DNA from: Pseudomonas sp. Irchel s3b2
GTDB taxonomy: Bacteria > Pseudomonadota > Gammaproteobacteria > Pseudomonadales > Pseudomonadaceae
Assembly: GCF_900187445.1 (NCBI RefSeq)
Contig: NZ_FYEB01000019.1
Coordinates: forward strand, 1-64,000
Direction: 5' to 3'
DNA length: 64,000 nt
Shown here: positions 42,397 to 51,065 of the stretch, in pieces
How positions within the stretch are numbered: the stretch's first letter is position 1
Layout: every line of letters starts with the position of its first letter
Notes under the pieces: generated by a model
What the model was told of the DNA's origin: nothing
Seen by the model: the letters and a program-made list of their open reading frames with translations, nothing else
Database searches by the model: none
Made by a program: the position numbers and the translations under genes

Positions 42397-43332
42397 ATGG
42401 CCAGCATTCTCGACACGGTAGACCAACGCACGCAACTGGTGGGTGAGAATCGCCTGGAAATTCTCATGTTTCGGCTGGCCGGACGGCAATTGTTCGCGAT
42501 CAATGTCTTCAAGGTCCAGGAAGTGCTGCAGCTGCCGAAGCTGACCCTGATGCCGCAGCGCCATCCCTTTGTTTGCGGTGTGGTCAACCTGCGTGGCCAG
42601 ACGTTGCCGGTGATCGACTTGTCTCAGGCCATCGGTATGCGCCCGCTGGTGCCAAGCCCCACCAGTACCATCATCGTCACCGAGTACAACCGCTCGGTGC
42701 AGGCGTTTTTGGTCGGCGGCGTGGACCGCATTGTCAACATGAACTGGGAGGCCATTTTGCCGCCGCCGACCAGTGCCGGTCGCCAGCATTATCTGACCGC
42801 CATCAGCAAGGTCGATGACCAGTTGGTGGAAATCATCGACGTTGAAAAAGTCCTGGCCGAAATCGTTCCGTACAACGCCAAGGTATCGCGCGACAAACTC
42901 GACGATCCGGTTCTGGAGCGCGCCCGTGGTCGTGAGGTGCTGCTGGTGGATGACTCGAACGTTGCCCTGTCGCAATTGCGCGACACCTTGGGTCAACTGG
43001 GCGTGAAGATGCACATCGCCAGCGATGGCTTGAAGGCGTTGAACATGCTCAAGGCCTGGGCCGATACGGGTGAAGTCATGACCGACAAGCTTCTGATGAT
43101 CTTCACCGATGCGGAAATGCCGGAGATGGACGGCTATCGCCTGACCACCGAAATCCGCAACGACCCCCGTTTGCGCGGCCTTTATGTGGTCTTGCACACC
43201 TCGCTGTCGGGCAGCTTCAACGACTCGATGGTCAAGAAGGTCGGCTGCGACAACTTCCTCTCCAAGTTCCAGCCCGACAAACTCGTCGACGTGGTGCGCC
43301 AGCGCTTGATGCTGGACGCAGTGCCTGCCTGA
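42397..43332 (+). CDS. cheV: Chemotaxis coupling protein CheV
   Basis: A 311-residue CheW-receiver fusion. The CheW-like domain (about residues 15-160) has VGENRLEILMFRLAGRQLFA, GVVNLRGQTLPVIDLSQAIG and IVTEYNRSVQAFLVGGVDRI. The receiver follows from residue 175 (LLVDDSNVALSQL, IFTDAEMPEMDGYRL, LSKFQPDKLV). It couples receptors to CheA and adapts signalling. Located away from the main che clusters. Confidence 0.93.
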   Translation: MASILDTVDQRTQLVGENRLEILMFRLAGRQLFAINVFKVQEVLQLPKLTLMPQRHPFVCGVVNLRGQTLPVIDLSQAIGMRPLVPSPTSTIIVTEYNRSVQAFLVGGVDRIVNMNWEAILPPPTSAGRQHYLTAISKVDDQLVEIIDVEKVLAEIVPYNAKVSRDKLDDPVLERARGREVLLVDDSNVALSQLRDTLGQLGVKMHIASDGLKALNMLKAWADTGEVMTDKLLMIFTDAEMPEMDGYRLTTEIRNDPRLRGLYVVLHTSLSGSFNDSMVKKVGCDNFLSKFQPDKLVDVVRQRLMLDAVPA

Positions 43333-43339
43333 AATGGGT

Positions 43340-43410
43340 ATGTAGGAGCCAGGCTTGCCGGCGAAGGCGTCCTTAAGAGCGCCTTCGCCGGCAAGCCTGG
43401 CTCCTACGAA
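43340..43410. repeat. REP pair, GCCAGGCTTGCCGGCG sub-type
   Basis: A compact hairpin. Both arms carry GGAGCCAGGCTTGCCGGCGAAGGCG or its complement, a variant distinct from the other copies. The spacer is only about ten bases. Confidence 0.9.
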
Positions 43411-43494
43411 AAGCGGGCAAGCGCTCTCAACAGGTCTTTGATTCGGTAATCAAGCTCGTATAGGGTGGCGTTTTTATCCACCAGGGAGTTGGCC

Positions 43495-44301
43495 ATGCTG
43501 CGTCTGAGCGCGCTTTATCGTTTTCCGTTGAAATCCGGCAAGGGCGAGACCCTCAATCAGGTCAGCCTGGACAAACTGGGACTGGATGGCGATCGACGCT
43601 GGATGCTGGTGGACGAAGCCAGTGGGCGCTTTCTGACCCAACGCGCGGTCGCGAAAATGAGTCAGCTGTCGGCGTTGTGGAATGCCGACGGCGGCTTGAC
43701 CCTCAGTGCTCCGGACTATTCACCGATCGATATTGCGTTGCCTGATAGCGATGCCGATCTGCGCGGCGTGACCATCTGGCGCGACACCTTGCGTGTTCCC
43801 GATGCGGGCGATGCGGCGGGTGCCTGGGTCAGTGAGTTCATCGGCAAGCCGACGCGCCTGGTGCAAGTGCCGCTTGATCGCGCGCGAACCACCCAGGCCG
43901 GCTATGGCAAGGACGATGATCAGGTGGCTTTTGCCGACGGCTTTCCGTTGTTGCTGATTGGTCAGGCGTCGCTGGAAGACTTGTCGAGCAAGGTCGGGCG
44001 ACCACTGGAAATGTTGCGCTTCCGGCCCAATCTGGTGATCGAGGGCAGTGAAGCGTATGCCGAAGATAGCTGGAAGCGCATTCGCATTGGCGATGTCGAG
44101 TTCCGTGTGGTCAAGTCCTGTTCACGCTGCATTCTGACCACCATCGACCCGCAGACCGGCGAACGCAGCGAAGATCGTGAACCGCTGGCCACATTGCAGA
44201 AATACCGCACAGAGGCCGACGGCGCGATGTTTGGACAGAATCTGGTCAACGACGGTAACGGCCGCCTGGAAGTCGGTATGTCGGTGACGATCCTCGAATA
44301 A
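43495..44301 (+). CDS. MOSC-domain protein (YcbX-like)
   Basis: A 268-residue protein with an N-terminal MOSC beta-barrel domain (LSALYRFPLKSGKGE, LGLDGDRRWMLVD) and a C-terminal MOSC domain. The conserved Cys is in FRVVKSCSRCILTTIDP. YcbX proteins bind the molybdenum cofactor and reduce N-hydroxylated compounds such as hydroxylaminopurine. CAGGGAG lies upstream of the ATG. It sits about 6 kb from moeA. Confidence 0.87.
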   Translation: MLRLSALYRFPLKSGKGETLNQVSLDKLGLDGDRRWMLVDEASGRFLTQRAVAKMSQLSALWNADGGLTLSAPDYSPIDIALPDSDADLRGVTIWRDTLRVPDAGDAAGAWVSEFIGKPTRLVQVPLDRARTTQAGYGKDDDQVAFADGFPLLLIGQASLEDLSSKVGRPLEMLRFRPNLVIEGSEAYAEDSWKRIRIGDVEFRVVKSCSRCILTTIDPQTGERSEDREPLATLQKYRTEADGAMFGQNLVNDGNGRLEVGMSVTILE

Positions 44302-44316
44302 AAGCCCTTCAAAATG

Positions 44317-44353
44317 AAAAAATGCCCGTGTCCTTGGACACGGGCATTTTTTT
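44317..44353. terminator. Bidirectional terminator
   Basis: AATGCCCGTGTCC-TT-GGACACGGGCATT has a run of A before it and seven T after. It lies between the convergent MOSC and ppnP genes. Confidence 0.95.
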
Positions 44354-44375
44354 GTCGCAGTGAACACCCAGGGAT

Positions 44376-44660
44376 TTAGCCGCGGTATTCGCACAGGTAA
44401 GCGGTGTCGACAGCCACTTTCAGCTGGAACTTGCTGTTGGCGGGCACATTGAACTGGCTGCCGGCGGCGAAGGTTTCCCAGTTGTCACTGTCAGGCAGTT
44501 TGACGGTCAGGGCGCCGGACACCACGTGCATGATTTCACGCTGGGCAGTGCCGAATTCGTATTCGCCCGGTGCCATGACGCCGATGGTCGCCGGACCTTC
44601 AGCGGTACCAAAGGCGATCGACTTGACGGTGCCGTCGAAGTACTCGTTGACTTTAAACAT
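44376..44660 (-). CDS. ppnP: Pyrimidine/purine nucleoside phosphorylase PpnP
   Basis: A 94-residue cupin of the UPF0345/DUF1255 family; E. coli PpnP (YaiE) phosphorolyses many nucleosides. Blocks: MFKVNEYFDGTVKSIAFGTA, GVMAPGEYEFGTAQREIMHV and GSQFNVPANSKFQLKVAVDT. The true start is MFKVNEYFD; the frame is open for 164 codons upstream but has no family match. Confidence 0.92.
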   Translation of the reverse strand: MFKVNEYFDGTVKSIAFGTAEGPATIGVMAPGEYEFGTAQREIMHVVSGALTVKLPDSDNWETFAAGSQFNVPANSKFQLKVAVDTAYLCEYRG

Positions 44661-44734
44661 GGGCGGTTCCTCGAAAAGGGCTAAAAAGGGCCGGCCAGTA
44701 TGCACAAGGTGTCGAGAGGCGTCACCTCCTGCAC

Positions 44735-45283
44735 TCAAGGATTGGCGGGGAAAATCAGCGGTAACAAACGCGCAGTATTGCGCGCGTCTTCCAGTGCCCG
44801 ATGCTGCTGACCGTTGAACTGCAGGCCCGCCAGTTGCAAGGCTCCATTGAGGTTCAGCGGGCGCTCGAGCCGACAAGCCTTGGCGAAGCGTTGCTTGAGG
44901 TTCATGTGCGGCACCCGGCTCAGGGCGCTGTCGAGTCGCAGACGCTGCCAGTCCTGAAGCAGTTGTTTGCGGTCGTAATCGCCCCAACTGGCCCAGCCTT
45001 CCAGCCCCGCGTGATGTTGGCCGAGCCAGCGTTCGAACAACGGCCAGACGTCGGTGAGCGGCTGTGCGACATCGATATTGGCCTGGGTGATGTGGGTCAG
45101 TTCCCGGCAAAAAGGCGTCAGCAAGGGCCGGCGCAACGGGCGCACGAAGCACTGGAAGTGATCCAGTTCCTGGCCCTTGCGGTCCACGAGGGTGGCACCG
45201 ATTTCGATGATTTCCATTTCCGTTACTGGCCAGCCACCCTCATCGGTGGTGGCTTCCAGATCAATGACCAACCAGTGAGGCAT
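44735..45283 (-). CDS. DEDDh 3'-5' exonuclease
   Basis: A 182-residue exonuclease. The metal residues are in LVIDLEATTDEGGWP (Asp and Glu), GDYDRKQLLQDW (Asp), and QHRALEDARNTARLL (His and last Asp). It resembles KapD/ERI-1-type DnaQ-fold exonucleases acting on RNA or DNA. Start MPHWLVIDLEAT at 45283. No partner in the neighbourhood; ppnP follows after 75 bases on the same strand. Confidence 0.88.
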   Translation of the reverse strand: MPHWLVIDLEATTDEGGWPVTEMEIIEIGATLVDRKGQELDHFQCFVRPLRRPLLTPFCRELTHITQANIDVAQPLTDVWPLFERWLGQHHAGLEGWASWGDYDRKQLLQDWQRLRLDSALSRVPHMNLKQRFAKACRLERPLNLNGALQLAGLQFNGQQHRALEDARNTARLLPLIFPANP

Positions 45284-45354
45284 CGCAGGGTTCCTGGTAT
45301 CCGCGTCCTGATAGGGCTTGAGCGTAGCCAAACCCGGCGGATCCGCCTAGCGGC

Positions 45355-47316
45355 TTATTCGACCTCTAACAAAATCTGACGATTTTTGACCTGGTCGCCG
45401 ACTCTGACCTGCAAGCGTTTGAGCACTCCATCGATACCCGATTTGAGCGGATGCTCCATTTTCATCGCTTCGAGCACCACCAGCAGCTGACCTTTGCTGA
45501 CCGTGCTGCCCTCACTGACCAATACATCGACAATTGCCCCGTCCATCGGCGCCTTGAGCGTGCCGGAACTGACACTGACCTGTCCGCTGACCAGCGCCTG
45601 GGTCCGATCGACCAGCCGCAGGCTGCCGGGGCGCATGAATAACCAGAGTTGCCCGGCTTCGAGGCGGTAGGCATGGCGTTGGCGGATGCCGTCGATTTCC
45701 AGGGTGGCCCAGCGTCCGTCGCACCCGATGACCTTCAGTTCGAGGGCACGAGTGCCGACCTGAGCACGGTAGGGTTTGCCAGGCTCAGCGTTCAATTCCA
45801 CCGGCCAAGCCTGATCCTCCAGGCCAATTCGATAGTGCAAAGGCACGCTGGCGTTGTTGCGCCAACCGGCCAGCGGGACGCGATGAGCCTGCGCTGAAGC
45901 TTGATAAAACAGCGCCGCGGCGATGGCCAGTTCTTCGGCGCTCGGCACATGGGGATGCAAGCAGGGATGATCGGCGAAGTATGTGGGGATAAACCCGGTG
46001 CTGAACTCGCCGCTGATGAACTGCGGATGTTCCAGCAGGCTGGCGAGCAAGCGCTGATTGCTTTGCACGCCCAGCAACACGCTGTCCTGCACCGCCCGCA
46101 GTAATTTGCGTCGGGCTTCTTCGCGGGTGGCGCCGTGGGCGATGAGCTTGCCCAGCATCGGGTCATAGAACGGGCTGACAGACTGGCCTTCGAGCAGGCC
46201 ATGGTCGATCCGCACACCGCCCTGCAATGCAGGCTCCCAGGCTGCGATTCGTCCGGTTTGCGGCAGAAATCCCTGGGCTGGATCTTCGGCGTACAGGCGC
46301 ACCTCCATGGCATGCCCGTTGAGCTGCACCTGCTCCTGTCGCAACGGCAATGGCAACCCTTCGGCGACGTGTAACTGCCAGGCCACCAGATCGAGGCCGG
46401 TGATCAGCTCTGTCACCGGATGTTCCACTTGCAGCCGGGTGTTCATCTCCAGGAAGTAGAACCGCCCGCGAGCATCCAGCAGGAATTCCACGGTGCCTGC
46501 GCCGACGTAATTCACCGCGCGACCCGCCTTGAGCGCCGCCTCGCCCATGGCCTGGCGCAACTCGGCGGTCATTATCGGGCAAGGCGCTTCTTCGATGATT
46601 TTCTGGTGGCGGCGCTGGATCGAACAGTCGCGCTCGCCGAGGTAGATCAGGTTGCCGTGCTGATCGCCGAACACCTGAAGCTCGACGTGACGCGGGTCGA
46701 TCAACGCTTGCTCGAGGATCAGTTCGCCGCTGCCAAATCCGTGCAGCGCCTCGGAGCGCGCGGTGCGGATTTGCTCCAGCAATTCTGCAGCGCTGTGCAC
46801 CAGGCGCATGCCACGACCACCACCGCCAGCGCTGGCCTTGATCATCAGCGGGTAGCCGATGCGCTCGGCTTCGCGGCTCAGGGTCGCGTCGTCCTGCTCG
46901 CTGCCCTGATAGCCCTTGATGCAGGGCACGCCCGCTTTGATCATGGCGAGTTTCGACAGACGTTTGCTGCCCATCAGTTCGATGGCTTCGGGGCTCGGGC
47001 CGATGAAGATGATGCCGGCCTGTTGGCAGGCGAGGGCGAATTCTGCGTTTTCCGAGAGAAAGCCGTAACCGGGGTGGATGGCATCAGCACCAGTGCGCCG
47101 GGCGGCGTCGATGATTGCCGGGATGTTCAGATAAGACTGCTGCACCGGGGCTGGGCCGATGTTCACGGCTTCGTCGGCCATCTGCACATGCAAGGCATCG
47201 GCGTCGGCATTGCTGAACACGGCGACGGTGCGGTAGCCCAGTGCTTGCGCGGTGCGCTGGATGCGGCAGGCGATTTCACCGCGGTTGGCGATCAGGATTT
47301 TGCTGAAGGCGGGCAT
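45355..47316 (-). CDS. atuF: Geranyl-CoA carboxylase biotin-containing alpha subunit AtuF
   Basis: A 653-residue biotin-dependent carboxylase subunit. The N-terminal biotin carboxylase (ILIANRGEIACRIQRTAQAL, ATP-grasp loop KASAGGGGRGMRLV, EMNTRLQVEHPVTE) is followed by a BT-like spacer and a C-terminal biotin carrier domain with VVLEAMKMEHPL, its Lys biotinylated. AtuF and AtuC carboxylate cis-geranyl-CoA in citronellol breakdown. The start MPAFSKILIANRG has no strong ribosome site. A REP pair separates it from atuE. Confidence 0.88.
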   Translation of the reverse strand: MPAFSKILIANRGEIACRIQRTAQALGYRTVAVFSNADADALHVQMADEAVNIGPAPVQQSYLNIPAIIDAARRTGADAIHPGYGFLSENAEFALACQQAGIIFIGPSPEAIELMGSKRLSKLAMIKAGVPCIKGYQGSEQDDATLSREAERIGYPLMIKASAGGGGRGMRLVHSAAELLEQIRTARSEALHGFGSGELILEQALIDPRHVELQVFGDQHGNLIYLGERDCSIQRRHQKIIEEAPCPIMTAELRQAMGEAALKAGRAVNYVGAGTVEFLLDARGRFYFLEMNTRLQVEHPVTELITGLDLVAWQLHVAEGLPLPLRQEQVQLNGHAMEVRLYAEDPAQGFLPQTGRIAAWEPALQGGVRIDHGLLEGQSVSPFYDPMLGKLIAHGATREEARRKLLRAVQDSVLLGVQSNQRLLASLLEHPQFISGEFSTGFIPTYFADHPCLHPHVPSAEELAIAAALFYQASAQAHRVPLAGWRNNASVPLHYRIGLEDQAWPVELNAEPGKPYRAQVGTRALELKVIGCDGRWATLEIDGIRQRHAYRLEAGQLWLFMRPGSLRLVDRTQALVSGQVSVSSGTLKAPMDGAIVDVLVSEGSTVSKGQLLVVLEAMKMEHPLKSGIDGVLKRLQVRVGDQVKNRQILLEVE

Positions 47317-47349
47317 AGGATGTTTCCATTTTATTGCGGTGAATGTGAT

Positions 47350-47424
47350 GGCCTCTTCGCGGGCAAGCCTCGCTCCTACAGGGGTATCACGCAGTCCGTA
47401 GGAGCGAGGCTTGCCCGCTAAGCT
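47350..47424. repeat. REP pair inside the atu operon
   Basis: Arms CTTCGCGGGCAAGCC and GGCTTGCCCGCTAAG with a short spacer of about 15 bases. It lies between atuE and atuF and could lower expression of atuF. Confidence 0.9.
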
Positions 47425-47425
47425 C

Positions 47426-48223
47426 TTAAATGGCCCACCCCGGTTTACGCTTTTGCACAAAAGCCATCGTCCCCTCGACGCCTTCGGCCCCGGTCACCGC
47501 TTCGCTGAACCATTCGGCCGCCTGATCCAGCAGGCCATCGGAAAGTTGCCCCGCACTCGCCAGCAACAGTTTTTTGGTCGCCGCATTCGCCCCCGGCGCG
47601 CAACACAACACATGGGCCAGCACTTCATCGAGGCGCTCGGCCAAGGCTTGCGGATCATGCTCGACAAAATGCACCAGCCCCATCCGTCGTGCCTGGGTGC
47701 CATCGAACCGTGCGGCGGTCAGGGCCAGTCGACGGGCCTGGGTCAGACCAATGCGCTGCACCACGAACGGCGCGATCTGCGCCGGCAACAGGCCGAGGCT
47801 GGTCTCCGGCAGACCGAATTGCGCCTGATGATCGGCCATCGCGATGTCGCTGACGCAGGCCAGACCGAAACCGCCGCCAAGCACCGCGCCTTGCAGCACG
47901 GTGATGACCACTTGCGGCGCGTGCTGGGTTTCTTCCAGCAAGGCGCCGAATGCACGGTTCAATTCGCGGTAGGCGGTCGGGCCTTGAGCGCGGGCATTGG
48001 CCATGTCCTTGATGTCGGCACCGGCACAAAAATGCCCGCCGGCACCGCCGATCACCAGCGCGCGAACCTGCCGGTCATCCCGCACCGCCGCCAGCACCGC
48101 ACGCAGCTCGGCGACCATCTGCAAGCTCATGGCATTACGGCTGTCGGGACGATTGAGGGTGATGTGCAGCACGCCGTTATGCCGTTCGAGCAACAGGGTC
48201 TGGCAAACGGGAAGGGTGTTCAT
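47426..48223 (-). CDS. atuE: Isohexenylglutaconyl-CoA hydratase AtuE
   Basis: A 265-residue crotonase. The oxyanion-hole segments are GAGGHFCAGADIKDMA and QGAVLGGGFGLACVSDIAM; the catalytic Glu region is in LPETSLGLLPAQ. It hydrates the carboxylated isohexenylglutaconyl-CoA. Its start overlaps the atuD stop (ATGA), so translation is coupled. Confidence 0.88.
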   Translation of the reverse strand: MNTLPVCQTLLLERHNGVLHITLNRPDSRNAMSLQMVAELRAVLAAVRDDRQVRALVIGGAGGHFCAGADIKDMANARAQGPTAYRELNRAFGALLEETQHAPQVVITVLQGAVLGGGFGLACVSDIAMADHQAQFGLPETSLGLLPAQIAPFVVQRIGLTQARRLALTAARFDGTQARRMGLVHFVEHDPQALAERLDEVLAHVLCCAPGANAATKKLLLASAGQLSDGLLDQAAEWFSEAVTGAEGVEGTMAFVQKRKPGWAI

Positions 48224-49377
48224 TTGTTTTTCCCCGGCAGGATGCCCATGAGTTTGCAGATGATCCCCAGCATGATTTCGTCGGCACCGCCGCCGATCGA
48301 CACCAGCCGCACATCGCGGTAAGCCCGCGCCACCGGGTTATCCCACATGAAGCCCATGCCGCCCCAATATTGCAGGCAACTGTCGCTGACTTCCCGGCCC
48401 AGTCTCCCGGCCTTGAGTTTGGCCATCGACGCCAGACGGGTGACGTCCTGGCCTTTGATGTATTGCTCGGTGGCCTGATAGACCAGCGCCCGCAGGCATT
48501 CGATTTCAGTTTGCAATTCGGCCAGGCGGAAATGGATGACCTGGTTGTCGATCAGCGCATTGCCGAAGGTTTTGCGCTCCTTGCAGTATTCGATGGTGCT
48601 GTCGACGCAGTACTCCAGGCCTTTGATCATGTTCGCCGCGCCGAACAATCGTTCTTCCTGGAACTGCAGCATCTGCATCATGAACCCCGCACCTTCATGG
48701 CCGATGCGATTGCGTTGCGGCACGCGCACGTTGTCGAAGAATATCTGGGCGGTTTCCGAGCTGCGCATGCCGAGCTTGTCCAGGTGCGAGCTGAGACTGA
48801 TCCCGGGGCTGTTCATCGGCACCATGATCAGCGACTTGTTGATGTGCGGTTTGTCATCCGAGGTGTTGGCCAGCAGGCAAATGAAGTCGGCGCTCGGCGA
48901 GTTGGTGATCCACATCTTGCTGCCGTTGATCACGTAGTCGTCGCCGTCCTTGCGGGCGTTGGTTTTCAAACCTGCTACATCGGAGCCGGCACCGACTTCG
49001 GAGACGCCGATACAGCCGACCTGCTCGCCAGTGATCGCCGGCCGCAGGAATTCTTCGCGCAGTTCATCGGAGCCGAATCGCGCCAGGGCCGGGGTGCACA
49101 TGTCGGTCTGCACGCCGATGGACATCGGAATACCGCCGCAATGGATGGTGCCGAATTCTTCGGCGGCCACAATCGAATAGCTGTAATCGAGCCCCATGCC
49201 GCCGAATTTTTCCGGTTTGGAAATCCCCAGCAGACCGAGGTCGCCCGCCTTGCGGAAGATCTCATGGATCGGAAAGCGCCCGGCCTTTTCCCATTCATCG
49301 ACGTGAGGATTGATCTCGTGATCGACGAATTGGCGGACGGTGCGGCGCAGTGCTTCGTGTTCCTGGGTGAAGATCAT
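48220..49377 (-). CDS. atuD: Citronellyl-CoA dehydrogenase AtuD
   Basis: A 385-residue acyl-CoA dehydrogenase. Typical blocks: CIGVSEVGAGSDVAGLKTNA (FAD-binding), KMWITNSPSADFICLL, and QYWGGMGFMWDNPVARAYRD near the C-terminus. It opens MIFTQEHEALRRTVRQFVDH. It makes the double bond in citronellyl-CoA before carboxylation. Separated from atuC by a 68-base gap holding a repeat. Confidence 0.9.
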   Translation of the reverse strand: MIFTQEHEALRRTVRQFVDHEINPHVDEWEKAGRFPIHEIFRKAGDLGLLGISKPEKFGGMGLDYSYSIVAAEEFGTIHCGGIPMSIGVQTDMCTPALARFGSDELREEFLRPAITGEQVGCIGVSEVGAGSDVAGLKTNARKDGDDYVINGSKMWITNSPSADFICLLANTSDDKPHINKSLIMVPMNSPGISLSSHLDKLGMRSSETAQIFFDNVRVPQRNRIGHEGAGFMMQMLQFQEERLFGAANMIKGLEYCVDSTIEYCKERKTFGNALIDNQVIHFRLAELQTEIECLRALVYQATEQYIKGQDVTRLASMAKLKAGRLGREVSDSCLQYWGGMGFMWDNPVARAYRDVRLVSIGGGADEIMLGIICKLMGILPGKNK

Positions 49378-49394
49378 TTTTTATTGTTCTCCTG

Positions 49395-49445
49395 TGATCG
49401 TTCCCACGCTCTGCGTGGGAATGCAGCCTTAGACGCTCCGCGTCA
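49395..49445. repeat. GATCGTTCCCACGC-family repeat between atuC and atuD
   Basis: TTCCCACGC-TCT-GCGTGGGAA at 49401-49421, preceded by TGATCG, then a second small stem GACGC-TCC-GCGTC at 49432-49444. It is a longer relative of the element at 12294. It could modulate the mRNA between the two genes. Confidence 0.85.
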
Positions 49446-51062
49446 TCAAAAACGGGCGACGCCGAAACTGTTGGATTGCAGCGAACGAACCTCGGCCTCA
49501 TGACAGATATCCAGCAAATACCCGAGCAACGTGCGGGTATCCCGCGGATCGATCAGCCCGTCGTCCCACAGATTGGCGCTGCCATACAGCGCGGTGGACT
49601 GGCTGTCGAGTTTCTGCGCGGTGACCTGTTCCAGCATGTCGAGCATTTTCGGGTCGGGCACCACCCCGTCCTTGAGCTGTTTGGCTTCGGTGACGATCCG
49701 CAATACTTTGCCGGCCTGGGCGCCGCCCATCACGGCGGTGCGGCTGTTGGGCCAGGCGAAGATGAAGCGCGGGTCGAGGCCGCGGCCGCACATCGCGTAG
49801 TTGCCGGCGCCGTAAGAGCCGCCGACGACGATCGTCAATTTAGGCACCCGGGCATTGGCCACCGCTTGAATCATTTTGGCGCCGTGTTTGATCACGCCTT
49901 GCTGTTCCGACTCGGTGCCGACCATGAAACCGGTGGTGTTGTGGAAAAACAGCAGGGGCGTCTGGCTCTGGTCGCAGAGCTGAATGAACTGTGCAGCCTT
50001 ACTCGCACCTTTGGGCGTAATCGGGCCGTTGTTGCCGATGAAGCCGCAGGCGCGACCCAGGATCTGCAAATGCCCGCAGATTGTTTGCTGGTCGAACTCG
50101 CCCTTGAATTCGAGGAAGTTCGAAGCGTCGGCAATCCGGGCGATGATTTCGCGCACGTCGTAGGGTTTTTTCGGGTCATCCGGGATCAGACCCAGCAGTT
50201 CGTCGATGGGGTAGAGCGGTTCTTCCCAGCGACGTTCGGGTAACCATGGCAACTGATCGTTCCACCGCAACAGACTCATGATTTCGCGTACCAGGCGCAC
50301 GCCATCGGCATCGTTCTCGGCCAGGTATTCGGCGGTGCCGGCGGTTTGCGCGTGCATCTCGGCGCCACCCAATTCTTCATCGGTGGCGACTTCACCGGTG
50401 GCGGCCTTGAGCAGCGGCGGCCCGGCGAGAAACAGCTTGGCCTTGCCGCGCACCACCACCACGTAATCCGACAATCCCGGCTGATAAGCACCGCCCGCCG
50501 TCGCCGAGCCATGGACCACGGTGATTTGCGGCAGGCCCATGGCTGACATCCGTGCCTGATTGGCAAAGCTGCGCGCGCCTTCGACGAAAATCTCCGCCGC
50601 GTAATTGAGGTTGGCGCCGCCGCTTTCGGCGAGGGTGATTACCGGCAGTTTGTTTTCCATGGCGATCTGTTGCAGGCGCAGAGACTTTTTCAAACCACTG
50701 GGAGAAATGGTTCCGCCCTTGATCGCGCTGTTGTTCGCCACCACCAGCACCCGTGCGCCGGACACATAACCGATTCCGGCGATCAAACCGCCTCCAGCCG
50801 AACTTCCGTCCTTGTCGTCGTGCAGCTTGTAGCCGGCCAGGCTCGCCAGTTCGAGGAACGGCGCGCCGGGGTCGAGCAATAGATTAAGGCGTTCACGGGG
50901 CAGCAGTTGCCCGCGCTTGTCGAACCTGGGCTTGGCTTCGGCGGCTTTGCTCAGCAAGTTCTGTTCGAGCTGACGGACCTGCTCGATGCCGGCCAGCATG
51001 GCCGCCCGATTGCGAGCGAACGGTTCGCTGAACGGGTCTACCTGGGACTGGATGACCGGCAT
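49446..51062 (-). CDS. atuC: Geranyl-CoA carboxylase carboxyltransferase beta subunit AtuC
   Basis: A 538-residue carboxyltransferase of the acetyl/propionyl/methylcrotonyl-CoA carboxylase family. Acyl-CoA and carboxybiotin site blocks: GPLFLEL-type LLDPGAPFLELASLAGY, NNSAIKGGTISPSGLKKSLR, SGGANLNYAAEIF, QITVVHGSATAGGAYQPGLS and the C-terminal GGSYGAGNYAMCGRGLDPRF. Start MPVIQSQVDPFSEPFARNRA at 51062, four bases after the atuB stop. It pairs with AtuF. Confidence 0.9.
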   Translation of the reverse strand: MPVIQSQVDPFSEPFARNRAAMLAGIEQVRQLEQNLLSKAAEAKPRFDKRGQLLPRERLNLLLDPGAPFLELASLAGYKLHDDKDGSSAGGGLIAGIGYVSGARVLVVANNSAIKGGTISPSGLKKSLRLQQIAMENKLPVITLAESGGANLNYAAEIFVEGARSFANQARMSAMGLPQITVVHGSATAGGAYQPGLSDYVVVVRGKAKLFLAGPPLLKAATGEVATDEELGGAEMHAQTAGTAEYLAENDADGVRLVREIMSLLRWNDQLPWLPERRWEEPLYPIDELLGLIPDDPKKPYDVREIIARIADASNFLEFKGEFDQQTICGHLQILGRACGFIGNNGPITPKGASKAAQFIQLCDQSQTPLLFFHNTTGFMVGTESEQQGVIKHGAKMIQAVANARVPKLTIVVGGSYGAGNYAMCGRGLDPRFIFAWPNSRTAVMGGAQAGKVLRIVTEAKQLKDGVVPDPKMLDMLEQVTAQKLDSQSTALYGSANLWDDGLIDPRDTRTLLGYLLDICHEAEVRSLQSNSFGVARF

Positions 51063-51065
51063 GGG

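Noticed and set aside
44376..45152. 258-residue frame containing PpnP
   Set aside because: Only the last 94 residues match PpnP, which is a complete protein from MFKVNEY. The extra N-terminus is antisense-like, GC-rich sequence over the same-strand exonuclease gene in another frame.
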